A stretch of DNA of 64,000 nt, from positions 1-64,000 of the forward strand of contig CAKVCK010000009.1 of NCBI GenBank assembly GCA_934725575.1. Reading direction: 5' to 3'. The position numbers and the translations under genes were made by a program. Positions 1 through 8,684 of this stretch are shown here, piece by piece (within the stretch, counting starts at the first letter, position 1; each line of letters begins with the position of its first letter). Source of the DNA: an uncultured Bacteroidales bacterium (GTDB lineage Bacteria > Bacteroidota > Bacteroidia > Bacteroidales > UBA932). The notes under the pieces are model-generated. The model did no database searches. It had not been told where the DNA came from and saw only the letters and a list, made by a program, of their open reading frames with translations.

Positions 1-299
1 TTTATATAGCGGAACCGGTCACCCGGCTTCCATTGTTTAACTTTTTAGTACGGTAAATTTTTACCGAAGTATTGTATTACAGACACGAAGGTTGGTCACT
101 CGATCTGGGAGCGGTTTTGCGTTTCAGACACTTCACAACCTACATCGGCGGAAATCTGATCTCCTGTAGTTTTTTTAGATCGAATGTAGGTGGTTTCCTC
201 GAATTCGGAGTCGGATGGGCTTTCTGATTTCGCCGCACCTTTAACAGAAAACGGCCAGGGGAAAACCCTGACCGTTCATATTCATTGGAAATTCCAGAC
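1..299. other. Non-coding left edge with a palindrome
   Basis: I see no convincing gene in this stretch. It contains a perfect 16-base palindrome at 51-66 (CGGTAAA, TT, TTTACCG), related to palindromes found at two promoters further along (33181-33193 and 57978-57988). A looser inverted repeat (CCTACAT paired with ATGTAGG) spans about 130-215. The right end holds the terminator of the neighbouring barrel gene. Confidence 0.5.
244..277 (-). terminator. Rho-independent terminator of the barrel gene
   Basis: A 10-base arm at 251-260 pairs with 266-275 (one G-T mismatch) around a short loop. On the minus strand it is followed by TTTTCTGTT. It lies about 25 bases after the stop codon of the barrel protein gene. 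Confidence 0.75.
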
Positions 300-935
300 T
301 TAGAAGAGGTAGGCGACTCCGACATTGAGCTGGCCTCTATGGCGGGTGATGTCACCGTCTCCGGAATAGCGGTTCACAAGGCCGTAGTCATAGCCTACGT
401 TGAAGCGGACCATATCGAAGAAGTCAATGGCTACGCCGCCGCCGAGCATCACATCGAAACGACGATAGTTGTAGTCGTCATCATAGTTGTCGATTTTGGT
501 ATCCTTGGAGAAGCCGGCCACTGTCCCTTTTACCTTGGTGTTGGAAGCCAGGCCATAAGCCAGGGTAGGTCCGGCATAGACTCTGCCGACGATGCCGTCA
601 GAAAGGTTAAGGCCTACGTTGAACATAACAGGAACCGAGAGATAGTGCTCTGTCACGTCAACCTTGGTGTCCACCAACCCGAAATAGCTGTCGGCATCAC
701 TCTTGGTAAGCAATGAGTAGTACACACCCGGAGCCACATTCAGAGCGCCGGCGAGGTTGATGTTGTAAGAACCTCCTACATAGAAACCGCTCAGATTGGT
801 TGAGTTTGTGGTGCTTCCAGACTTTACCTTGTCAGTGGAGTTAGCGAATCCGATTCCGATTGAAGGCTGCGCCATAGCGACCGTTCCGGCGAGCATCATA
901 GATGCCGCGAGGATGAATGAAAATACTTTCTTCAT
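300..935 (-). CDS. Outer-membrane beta-barrel protein (PorT/OmpX-like)
   Basis: A 211-residue exported protein. Residues 1-22 form a clear signal peptide (MKK, hydrophobic core, cleavage after AMAQ). The rest alternates polar and aromatic residues in short strands and ends in GVAYLF, a terminal aromatic typical of BamA-assembled barrels. Its size and pattern fit the small outer-membrane beta-barrel family common in Bacteroidota; no ligand or enzymatic role can be read from it. I chose the ATG at 935 rather than upstream starts because it gives the signal peptide. A promoter lies at 1025-1057 and a terminator at 244-277, so it is probably a single-gene transcript. Confidence 0.8.
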   Translation of the reverse strand: MKKVFSFILAASMMLAGTVAMAQPSIGIGFANSTDKVKSGSTTNSTNLSGFYVGGSYNINLAGALNVAPGVYYSLLTKSDADSYFGLVDTKVDVTEHYLSVPVMFNVGLNLSDGIVGRVYAGPTLAYGLASNTKVKGTVAGFSKDTKIDNYDDDYNYRRFDVMLGGGVAIDFFDMVRFNVGYDYGLVNRYSGDGDITRHRGQLNVGVAYLF

Positions 936-1323
936 AATAAAAATGAATATTAAATTGTTCAACTTCGTGGAGATCCGGGAAGAGTCCCAAACTTTGAAGG
1001 TCATTCCGGATTTCCAAACCGTGACAAAGATATCAAATTTTAAACCATTTCTCCAAAATATCACGAAAATAGTCCGCTGATGTCAATTTATTCAACCAAA
1101 TGACACTTTCAGGGCGAACGATCAAAAGGAAATGAAACAGCAGGCTGACACCGGAGGATGAGATGGCATATTCATAAATAGTTTTCCGGTCGCGGAAGAA
1201 AAATATTCGGCGGTTTTTGATTATCTTTGAAAGTTTGGAGCGCGCCGCCGCGCGGCGACCGTTTTCCCACTACCGGAAGACTGGCCGCAACTGATTAATA
1301 CTGATAATATTGAATATTAAAGG
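936..1323. other. Divergent intergenic region with GC-rich hairpin
   Basis: This spacer between the barrel gene and the polysaccharide operon carries the barrel promoter, a -7-like TATCTTTG on the plus strand at 1222-1229 (no good -33 element seen), and a very GC-rich inverted repeat (GCCGC / GCGGC) near 1240-1258 in what would be the leader of the aepX operon. It also holds four GAATAT sites. I see no gene in it. Confidence 0.5.
1025..1057 (-). promoter_or_regulatory. Candidate promoter of the barrel gene
   Basis: On the minus strand TATCTTTG (1032-1025) matches the Bacteroidota -7 element TAnnTTTG. A TTTG lies at 1057-1054, with a spacer of 21 bases (19 is usual). The untranslated leader would be about 85 bases. 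Confidence 0.5.
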
Positions 1324-2631
1324 ATGGCAAAGAAAGTATATCTCGGAATGATAGCCGATGTGATACACCCTGGGCTGACGAACATCATCTCGGAGGGGGC
1401 AAGGCACGGTGACGTGATCATCGGACTGTTCACGGACAAGGCGATCGCCACGCACAAAAGGCTGCCGGTACTGACTTACGAGCAGAGGGAGGCGGTCGTG
1501 CGCAGCATCAAGGGTGTGGCTGATGTCGTGCCGCAAGACGAGTGGAGCTACGTGAAGAACCTCCGGAAATACCGTCCGGACTATATCATCCACGGGGACG
1601 ACTGGAAGGAAGGTCCAGCCAGAAAAATCCGCGAGGATGTCTTCAATGTGATGCGTGAGATAGGCGGAGAGGTCATCGAGATCCCATACACGCAAGGAAT
1701 CAACTCCTCCAGACTCGCCGAGGAGATCGAGGGGTTCGGCACGACTCCGGAGATCAGGATGAAAAGGCTGCGCAGGCTGATCGACGCGAAGCCGATAGTG
1801 CGCATTCTGGAATCACACTGCGGACTGACCGGGCTGATCATCGAGAAGACTTCCGTAGAGGTGGACGGCGAGACAAGACAGTTCGACGGGATGTGGTCTT
1901 CCTCCTTGACCGATTCAACATCCAAGGGCAAGCCGGACATCGAGGCCGTCGATCTCACGACCAGGTTGCACGACCTCAACGACACGCTTGAGGTGACTAC
2001 CAAACCTGTCATATTCGACGGGGACACCGGTGGAAAGATCGAACATTTCGTGTTCACAGTCAGGACATTGGAGAGGCTCGGAATCTCGGCGGTCATCATC
2101 GAGGACAAGGTCGGCCTCAAGCAGAACTCCCTGTTCGGGACGGACGCTGTGCAGACGCAGGACACCATAGAAGGTTTCAGCGCGAAGATCAAGGCCGGGA
2201 AGGACGCTCAGATCACCGAGGACTTTATGATCATAGCCCGATGCGAGTCCCTTATCGCCGGAAAGACTATAGAGGACGCTCTTGAGCGTTGCAGAGCCTA
2301 CGTCAAGGCCGGAGCCGACGGAATTATGATCCACTCCAAGAACAAGGACGGATTGGACATCAAAGAGTTCTGCCACAGGTTCAGGGAGACCGACAGAAAC
2401 ACCCCGATCGTGGTGGTGCCGACAACCTACAACCAATTCACCGAGACCGAACTGGCCGGATGGGGAATCAACGTTGTCATCTACGCCAACCACCTGCTGC
2501 GCAGCGCCTACCCGGCGATGGTGAACTGCGCGAAGTCCATCCTGGAGCACGGGCGCTCGCTGGAGGCCAACGAGCTGTGTATGCCGATAAAGGATATCCT
2601 CAACCTCATACCGGGGACAAAGAAACAGTAA
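1324..2631 (+). CDS. aepX: Phosphoenolpyruvate mutase with N-terminal cytidylyltransferase-like domain
   Basis: Rearranges phosphoenolpyruvate to phosphonopyruvate, the carbon-phosphorus bond-forming step. Residues about 140-435 are the mutase (isocitrate-lyase superfamily) with the signature EDKVGLKQNS at 260-269 and a FDGDTGG metal-site segment near 233. Residues 1-135 resemble a CTP-transferase fold, as in similar Bacteroidota fusions. The nucleotide-binding HxGH motif reads HPGL at 15-18, and the usual ISST reads INSS at 126-129, so this domain may be catalytically weak or inactive. It is followed after 5 bases by phosphonopyruvate decarboxylase. This is the first gene of a plus-strand operon running to 8616. 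Confidence 0.92.
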   Translation: MAKKVYLGMIADVIHPGLTNIISEGARHGDVIIGLFTDKAIATHKRLPVLTYEQREAVVRSIKGVADVVPQDEWSYVKNLRKYRPDYIIHGDDWKEGPARKIREDVFNVMREIGGEVIEIPYTQGINSSRLAEEIEGFGTTPEIRMKRLRRLIDAKPIVRILESHCGLTGLIIEKTSVEVDGETRQFDGMWSSSLTDSTSKGKPDIEAVDLTTRLHDLNDTLEVTTKPVIFDGDTGGKIEHFVFTVRTLERLGISAVIIEDKVGLKQNSLFGTDAVQTQDTIEGFSAKIKAGKDAQITEDFMIIARCESLIAGKTIEDALERCRAYVKAGADGIMIHSKNKDGLDIKEFCHRFRETDRNTPIVVVPTTYNQFTETELAGWGINVVIYANHLLRSAYPAMVNCAKSILEHGRSLEANELCMPIKDILNLIPGTKKQ

Positions 2632-2636
2632 GGAAT

Positions 2637-3764
2637 ATGCTCTCTCCCAAGATATTCATAGAATCCCTCGTCGCGAAAGGGATAGATTTTTTCGCCGGAG
2701 TGCCGGACTCGCTGCTGAAGAACGTATGCGCCTTCATCTCGGACACTCTTGACGACAGGCACAACATCATCGCGGCCAACGAGGGAGGTGCCATAGGGCT
2801 CGCCGCCGGGCACTACCTCGCGACCGGGCATATTCCGTGCGTCTATATGCAGAACTCCGGAGAAGGCAACGCGATCAATCCGCTGGCGTCGCTGACGGAC
2901 AGGGAAGTCTATAATATTCCCGTCCTGCTGGTCATCGGGTGGCGTGGCGAGCCTGGAGTCCACGATGAGCCTCAGCACGTCAAGCAAGGCAAGGTCACCA
3001 TCCCGCTGCTGGACGCTATGGGCATAAGGAACGAGATCCTGAGCCAGGACGAGGAGGATTTCCGCAGGCAGTTGGACGAGGCGGTAAGATATATGACGGG
3101 GACCGGCGAGGCGTTCGCCCTCATCGTCAGGAAAAACACCTTCGAGCCATATTCGCTGCAAAGGAACGAGGTTAATGAATATCCCCTCTCAAGGGAGGAG
3201 GCCATCCGGACGGTCGCCTCGTCGCTTGGTCCCAAGGATGTCATCGTCTCCACGACCGGAATGATCTCACGGGAACTGTTCGAGTACAGGGCGGCCCTGA
3301 ACCAAGGGCACGAGCGGGACTTCCTCACGGTAGGTTCTATGGGCCACGCCAGCCAGATAGCCCTCGGGATCGCCCTTGAGAGAACGGACCGGAAGGTTTG
3401 GTGTTTCGATGGAGACGGGGCCGCACTGATGCATCTGGGTTCGATGGCCATTGTCGCCGACAAGGCCCCGTCCAATTACGTCCACGTCGTCTTCAACAAC
3501 GGGGCGCACGACTCCGTGGGAGGGCAGCCGACGGTGGGATTGAAGGTGAGTCTTACGGGGATAGCCAAGGCTGTGGGCTACAAGGAGGCTTTCCTCGCCA
3601 CAGACGCGGAGGAGCTGAATGCAGCCCTGAAAAGACTCAATGACTATAGCGGACCGGTGCTTCTTGAGGTCAGGGTGCACAGAGGCAACAGGAAGGATCT
3701 CGGCCGGCCGACAACAACCCCGGTCCAGAACCGTGACACGTTGATGTCGTTTCTGAACAAATGA
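2637..3764 (+). CDS. aepY: Phosphonopyruvate decarboxylase
   Basis: A 375-residue thiamine-diphosphate enzyme that converts phosphonopyruvate to phosphonoacetaldehyde and makes the mutase reaction irreversible. The N-terminal half carries the pyrimidine-binding part (GVPDSLLKN, then NEGGAIGLAAGHYL). The C-terminal half has the cofactor motif beginning GDG near residue 259 and ending FNNGAHDS near 287. I took the ATG at 2637, which lies within a GGAATATG sequence 5 bases after the aepX stop; a longer upstream reading only overlaps aepX in another frame. Order aepX, aepY, aminotransferase is the standard AEP pathway order. Confidence 0.93.
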   Translation: MLSPKIFIESLVAKGIDFFAGVPDSLLKNVCAFISDTLDDRHNIIAANEGGAIGLAAGHYLATGHIPCVYMQNSGEGNAINPLASLTDREVYNIPVLLVIGWRGEPGVHDEPQHVKQGKVTIPLLDAMGIRNEILSQDEEDFRRQLDEAVRYMTGTGEAFALIVRKNTFEPYSLQRNEVNEYPLSREEAIRTVASSLGPKDVIVSTTGMISRELFEYRAALNQGHERDFLTVGSMGHASQIALGIALERTDRKVWCFDGDGAALMHLGSMAIVADKAPSNYVHVVFNNGAHDSVGGQPTVGLKVSLTGIAKAVGYKEAFLATDAEELNAALKRLNDYSGPVLLEVRVHRGNRKDLGRPTTTPVQNRDTLMSFLNK

Positions 3765-3798
3765 CGCTGATTATTTACGAATAAATGACAAAGGTAAA

Positions 3799-4929
3799 AT
3801 GGGTATAGACAAACTGAACATAAGGCGCAATGTCCTACTGAACCCAGGTCCCGCGACGACCACGGACACCGTCAAGATGGCGCAGATCGTTCCGGACATC
3901 TGTCCGAGGGAAAAGGAGTTCGCAGACAGGATGGCGCAGTTCCGCAAGGACATCCTCGGGGTCGTGCACGCTGACCCGAATGAGTACACAAGCGTGCTGT
4001 TCTGCGGATCGGGCACGATCTGCATCGACGTGTGCGTGAACTCGCTGCTGCCGGAAGGCAGGAAGATGCTCATCGTGGACAACGGAGCCTACAGCTCAAG
4101 GGCGGCCGAGGTATGCAGATGCTACGGCCTGCCGCACATAGATTTGAAATCCTCGGTCTATGACATTCCCGACATCAAGACCATTGAGGAGGCTCTGGAG
4201 GCCGACCCGGACATCGCGGTGGTATATTGCTGCCACCACGAGACCGGAACCGGGGTGCTGAACCCGATCCGGGAGATCGGAGCGGCGGCCCACAGGCACG
4301 GGGCTATACTCATCGCCGACACGACATCATCGCTCGGGATGATCCCTATCGATGTCGAAAGGGACAACATCGACTTCTGTATGGCCTCGGCGCAGAAAGG
4401 CATAATGGCGATGACAGGACTCTCGTTCGTCATCGGAAAGACGGCTGAGGTTGTCAAGTCTAAGGACTACCCGGTGCGCTCGTTCTACTGCAATCTGTAC
4501 CAGCAATATGCCGGCTTCGAGAAGAACGGGGAGATGCGGTTCACCCCTCCGGTGCAGACCGTTTATGCCGCGCTGCAAGGGTTAAAGGAATATTACGAAG
4601 AGGGTGAGACTCCTAAATACGAGCGTCACCTCCGTGTCAACAAAGCCATACACGAGGGACTGGACAAACTCGGTCTGAAAGAGGCGATAAGGCCTGAGAT
4701 CCAGTCCGGGCTCGTCGTCTCGGTGCTCTATCCCGAAGATCCGCGCTGGGATTTCGGCAAGGTGCACGACTACTGCTACGAAAGGGGCTTCACGATCTAC
4801 CCAGGCAAGATCTCCACAAGCGACACATTCCGCCTCTGCTCGCTTGGGGCCATTGACGAGAATGACATAAAAGACTTCTTCGCCGTGTTCACCGAGGCTT
4901 TGGACAAACTTGGAATAGCACACAATTAA
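3799..4929 (+). CDS. phnW: 2-aminoethylphosphonate aminotransferase
   Basis: A 376-residue class V PLP aminotransferase, here expected to work in the biosynthetic direction: phosphonoacetaldehyde to 2-aminoethylphosphonate (AEP). The N-terminus LLNPGPATTTDTVK and PDICPREKEF are characteristic of AEP transaminases. The PLP lysine is in ASAQKG, near residue 200. It lies 34 bases after the decarboxylase and 10 before the next gene. No C-P lyase or phosphonatase gene is nearby, which favours synthesis over degradation. Confidence 0.92.
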   Translation: MGIDKLNIRRNVLLNPGPATTTDTVKMAQIVPDICPREKEFADRMAQFRKDILGVVHADPNEYTSVLFCGSGTICIDVCVNSLLPEGRKMLIVDNGAYSSRAAEVCRCYGLPHIDLKSSVYDIPDIKTIEEALEADPDIAVVYCCHHETGTGVLNPIREIGAAAHRHGAILIADTTSSLGMIPIDVERDNIDFCMASAQKGIMAMTGLSFVIGKTAEVVKSKDYPVRSFYCNLYQQYAGFEKNGEMRFTPPVQTVYAALQGLKEYYEEGETPKYERHLRVNKAIHEGLDKLGLKEAIRPEIQSGLVVSVLYPEDPRWDFGKVHDYCYERGFTIYPGKISTSDTFRLCSLGAIDENDIKDFFAVFTEALDKLGIAHN

Positions 4930-4939
4930 AACAAAGAAT

Positions 4940-5893
4940 ATGCTGATCGTTGATTTCGACAAGATCAAGAGTCTGAAAATATCTCCGGCGGCCTGTGTTG
5001 AATGGATCAAGGAAAGCTTTTCCATCAAGAAGGGTTCGCAACTTCCCCCAAAGTGCAGCATCCATCCCGAAGGTCTGGACTTTTACACCTCGATGCCCTG
5101 CCTTCTTCCCAAAGAATATGACAGGTTCTGCCTCAAGTTAGTGCACCGGATAAGCGGGGCGACTCCGGCCCTTGGCAGCGACATTCTTGTCTATGAAGCT
5201 TCTTCCGGAGAATTGCTGGCACTTATGGACTGCGACTGGATCACGGCGATGAGAACCGGAGCCGTGGCCACGCTGGCCGCGCAGACACTGAAGAAGTCCG
5301 GCGAGGTCACATATTCGTTCATAGGGCTTGGCAACACGGCCAGGGCGACGCTCGCCTGCCTCCTCGAATCCGAGAGGGAGATAATGCACAATGTGCTCCT
5401 GGAGGAGTACAAAGGCTATTCGGAGGACTTCATCAGAAGATTCTCCGGTTACGGGAATGTACGGTTCTCGGTGATGGATTCGGCCGGGGAAGTCATCAGG
5501 AGAAGCGATGTGGTCTATAGTTGTGTCACCCAGGCCGACGGGCTCATTTGTGAGGACCTGAGCTGTTTCAGGCCGGGTTGTCTGGTCATTCCGGTGCACA
5601 CAAGGGGATTCCAGAATTGCGACACGGTGTTCGACAAGGTGTTCGCTGACGACACGGCGCACGTGAGGGGATTCAAGTACTTTGACAAGTTCAGGCGTTT
5701 CGCCGAGCTGCAGGATGTCTTGTCCAAAGAGAAGGAAGGAAGGAGCGATGACACTGAGCGCATCCTTAGCTACAATGTCGGCATAGCCCTGCACGATGCC
5801 CTGTTCGCTTCCAAGATTCTGGACATAGTAAAGCGCGAAGGCGACGTGGTGTCTTTTGGCACAAACAAGCCTACCGACAAATTCTGGGTGTAG
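4940..5893 (+). CDS. Ornithine cyclodeaminase / mu-crystallin family protein
   Basis: A 317-residue NAD(P)-binding protein of the ornithine-cyclodeaminase/mu-crystallin family. The Rossmann motif FIGLGNTARATL sits near residues 130-140, preceded by the family segment DCDWITAMRTGAVA. Members are cyclodeaminases, imine or ketimine reductases, or amino-acid dehydrogenases, and the sequence does not settle which. It lies between phnW and the flippase in one tightly packed operon, so it plausibly acts on an amine or imine linked to the aminophosphonate or to the glycan. The ATG at 4940 overlaps a GAATATG. Confidence 0.8.
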   Translation: MLIVDFDKIKSLKISPAACVEWIKESFSIKKGSQLPPKCSIHPEGLDFYTSMPCLLPKEYDRFCLKLVHRISGATPALGSDILVYEASSGELLALMDCDWITAMRTGAVATLAAQTLKKSGEVTYSFIGLGNTARATLACLLESEREIMHNVLLEEYKGYSEDFIRRFSGYGNVRFSVMDSAGEVIRRSDVVYSCVTQADGLICEDLSCFRPGCLVIPVHTRGFQNCDTVFDKVFADDTAHVRGFKYFDKFRRFAELQDVLSKEKEGRSDDTERILSYNVGIALHDALFASKILDIVKREGDVVSFGTNKPTDKFWV

Positions 5894-5911
5894 CGGATTG
5901 ACGGCGGACAG

Positions 5912-7354
5912 ATGAGTTCAGACCTGAAGAAGAAGACCGTTTCCGGTGTCCTGTGGAGTTTCGCGGGGCAGTTCTCAGTGCAGGGAATCCAGTTTCTTGT
6001 CAGCATTGTGCTGGCCAGGCTGCTTTCCCCTGACGACTACGGAATGATAGGGATGCTGGCGATCTTCCTCGCCATCAGCCAGGTCTTCATCGACGGAGGT
6101 TTCTCATCGGCGCTCATCCAGAGGAAGGAGTGCGATGACACTACATATTCGACAGTCTTCTACATCAATGTCGGGATCAGCATCATCTGCTACGGGATTC
6201 TGTTCGTTGCCGCACCGTTCATAGCCTCTTTCTACGGGCAACCTATCCTTAAGGACATCGCAAGGGTCAGTTCGCTGAGCCTCATCATCGGCGCTCTCTC
6301 CGCCACCAACACGGTCCAGCTGACCAAACGCATAGACTTCAAGACACAGTCCAAGATAAACGTCCTGAGCGCCATACTTTCAGGAATCACCGGAATCGTG
6401 ATGGCATATTCAGGATTCGGGGTCTGGGCTCTGGTGGCGCAGTCTGTCAGCCTCGCCTTGTTCAAGCTCATAATGACTGTGATGAGTGTCAGATGGTTCC
6501 CGTCCCTGGTCTTCTCCGGCACTATATTCAAAGAGCTCTTCTCTTTCGGCTCCAAGCTGGTGGTCGTGTCGCTGATCTCAAGCGTCTATACCAACATCCG
6601 GAGCCTCATCATCGGAAAGAGGTTCTCCCCGGCGGACCTCGGGCAGTACACCACCGCCAACAAGTTCGCCACGATGGCCGGCACCTCCCTCTCCGGAGTC
6701 TTGTACAACGTCTCGTTCCCGGTGCTCTCCAAGGTGCAGGATGACGATGCGGTGCTTCTGGACGCCTACAAGAGGTTCCTGTCGGTCTCCGCTTTCGCGA
6801 TATTCCCGCTTATGATGCTTCTTGCGGGCATAGCGGAACCATTGATCAGGTTCCTTGTCACAGATAAATGGTTGGAATGCGTGCCGTTCCTCCAGATCCT
6901 TTGCTTCGGATGGATGTACGACTGCCTGACGAAGATCAATCTGAACCTGCTCTACGTCAAGGGGCGGTCCGATCTCGTGCTGAGACTGGAAATCGTAAAG
7001 AAGACCATCGCCTTCACGATCCTGTTCGCATCCTGCTTCCTTGGAATCATCGGAATCTGCGTCGGCGCGGCCATCTACGACTTCATCGCGTTCTTCTGCA
7101 ACACCTACTACACAAAACGCCTGCTGGGCTACGGGTTCAAGGAGCAGTTCCTCCAGACACTCCCCTACCTGCTGCTGTCACTGATGGTGCTTGCGGTCTC
7201 GCTTCTGGTCTGCAGCCTGAATCTCAGCCCATTGCCGCTCATACTCATAGCGGTCACGGCAAGCGGAACGATCTACCTAATGCTGTCCTGGGCAATGAGG
7301 CTGTCCGCCCTGAAGGAGCTTCTGACCATCCTAAAACAACTTTTCAAAAAATGA
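5912..7354 (+). CDS. Polysaccharide flippase (Wzx, PST family)
   Basis: A 480-residue membrane protein with about 12-14 predicted hydrophobic segments. The N-terminus resembles the WzxC/TuaB type: VSGVLWSFAGQF, then ARLLSPDDYGMIGML, then a FIDGGFSSALIQ segment. It would move lipid-linked oligosaccharide repeat units across the inner membrane. It overlaps the next gene by 4 bases (ATGA). Its position after the AEP genes suggests that an AEP-decorated glycan is its cargo; that is inference. Confidence 0.88.
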   Translation: MSSDLKKKTVSGVLWSFAGQFSVQGIQFLVSIVLARLLSPDDYGMIGMLAIFLAISQVFIDGGFSSALIQRKECDDTTYSTVFYINVGISIICYGILFVAAPFIASFYGQPILKDIARVSSLSLIIGALSATNTVQLTKRIDFKTQSKINVLSAILSGITGIVMAYSGFGVWALVAQSVSLALFKLIMTVMSVRWFPSLVFSGTIFKELFSFGSKLVVVSLISSVYTNIRSLIIGKRFSPADLGQYTTANKFATMAGTSLSGVLYNVSFPVLSKVQDDDAVLLDAYKRFLSVSAFAIFPLMMLLAGIAEPLIRFLVTDKWLECVPFLQILCFGWMYDCLTKINLNLLYVKGRSDLVLRLEIVKKTIAFTILFASCFLGIIGICVGAAIYDFIAFFCNTYYTKRLLGYGFKEQFLQTLPYLLLSLMVLAVSLLVCSLNLSPLPLILIAVTASGTIYLMLSWAMRLSALKELLTILKQLFKK

Positions 7355-8616
7355 GCGGGAATATTCATTCACTCTGGAACGAGGCCATAAGCGACCTGCG
7401 GAAACGCCTGAAAACCATCATCTACGACAGAAGGCTCCCGGCCATCGAGGCCACGGTCTTCAGGAAAGAGAGGATCAAGGTCGTGTTCTTCATCATCAAT
7501 CTCGGGATGTGGAAGAATGACAAGCTGTTCCGGATGTTCCTGGACAGCGGAAGGTTCGATCCTTACATCGTCACGTTCCCTCAAAGGAATGACGATCCGG
7601 ACACCCTGAGGAGGACGCAGGAGGAATTGCGAAGGCATTTCGAAGCCAAAGGCTTTCCGTTCATAGAAGGCTACGATTTCACCAAGAATGAATATTTCGA
7701 CCTTGCCGGCTTCGCGCCGGACATTCTGTTCTACGTCCAACCATATGGAGTCGGAGGCGAGGAGTTCAGCGTGGATAAGTTTATGAGGCACAGCCTGTTC
7801 GCCTACATTCCATACGGCATTCCGCTAAACGACATCACGAAGCTGTACAACCAACTGTACAAGAACATCTGCTGGCGGCTGTTCTACCCTACCGGATATT
7901 CCAAAAGAAAAGAGAAGGAGCGTCTCTACACGAAAAGGGACAACATCGCTGTCTGCGGATTCCCGTTCGCGGATTATCTCGCGGAGGCCTCTTCGCCCCA
8001 CGATTGGAAGGATCCAGACGCCAGATTCAAGAGAGTCATCTGGGCTCCGCACCATTCCGTGCTTAAATCAGATGTCCTGGACTATTCCACATTTCTGGAG
8101 ATAGCGGACGGAATGCTGGAACTTGCGCAAAGATATTCATCAAAAATCCAGTTCGCATTCAAGCCCCACCCGCTGCTGAAGGAGAAGCTGTGCCGTCCGG
8201 AGGTATGGGGCCGCAGGCGGACTGAGGAATATTACGCCAGATGGGCCGCGATGCCGAACACCTCGTTCACCGACGGGGAGTACTACGATCTCTTTATGAC
8301 TTCCGATGCCCTGATCCACGACTGCTGCTCCTTTATGACTGAATATCTCTACACCGGCAAACCGCTGATGTTCATCACGCACAACAAGGAGAAGATCGCC
8401 GGAAGCGTGAATGATTTCGGGAAGGAATGCCTGAAACGGCACTACTTCGGAAGCGGCATCGAAGACATCGAGACATTCATCGATTCAGTGGTCATCGGAG
8501 GAAATGACACGATGCTGGGTGACCGGAAGTCTTTCTATGAGAAAGCGTTGAGGACTCCGGGGACGGGATCGGTGGCGGAAAATATTTTCAAGGAGTTTTC
8601 GGACGCTTTGGAATAG
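7351..8616 (+). CDS. CDP-glycerol glycerophosphotransferase family (TagB/TagF-like)
   Basis: A 421-residue protein. The C-terminal half shows the typical AFKPHPLL segment and, nearer the end, TSDALIHDCCSFMTEYLY followed by KPLMFI, as in teichoic-acid-type polyol-phosphate transferases and capsular phosphotransferases. The start is the ATG inside the stop of the flippase gene. No CDP-glycerol synthesis gene is visible, so the donor may differ. In this operon it is a candidate for transferring a nucleotide-activated phosphonate or phospho-sugar onto the glycan. Last gene of the operon. Confidence 0.75.
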   Translation: MSGNIHSLWNEAISDLRKRLKTIIYDRRLPAIEATVFRKERIKVVFFIINLGMWKNDKLFRMFLDSGRFDPYIVTFPQRNDDPDTLRRTQEELRRHFEAKGFPFIEGYDFTKNEYFDLAGFAPDILFYVQPYGVGGEEFSVDKFMRHSLFAYIPYGIPLNDITKLYNQLYKNICWRLFYPTGYSKRKEKERLYTKRDNIAVCGFPFADYLAEASSPHDWKDPDARFKRVIWAPHHSVLKSDVLDYSTFLEIADGMLELAQRYSSKIQFAFKPHPLLKEKLCRPEVWGRRRTEEYYARWAAMPNTSFTDGEYYDLFMTSDALIHDCCSFMTEYLYTGKPLMFITHNKEKIAGSVNDFGKECLKRHYFGSGIEDIETFIDSVVIGGNDTMLGDRKSFYEKALRTPGTGSVAENIFKEFSDALE

Positions 8617-8635
8617 GATAGCCGGGAACGACCAG

Positions 8636-8660
8636 TCACTTCGACAGGTTTAGCGACCGA
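8636..8660. repeat. Palindromic element (GAGCCTGTCGAA family) between convergent genes
   Basis: A copy of the dispersed element described in the summary: CACTTCGACAGG, then TTTAGCGACCGA. It lies between the convergent stop codons at 8616 and 8685, where it could help end transcription from both sides. Confidence 0.6.
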
Positions 8661-8684
8661 TTCGGCGTAACCGTTAAGCGGCGA

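Noticed and set aside
1240..1258. Riboswitch or attenuator in the aepX leader
   Set aside because: Only a short GC-rich inverted repeat is present; there is no conserved riboswitch core or T-run.
6868..7350. Upstream extension of the TagB/TagF-like gene
   Set aside because: The extra 161 codons lie in another frame of the flippase gene; the ATG at 7351 overlapping the flippase stop gives the expected protein.
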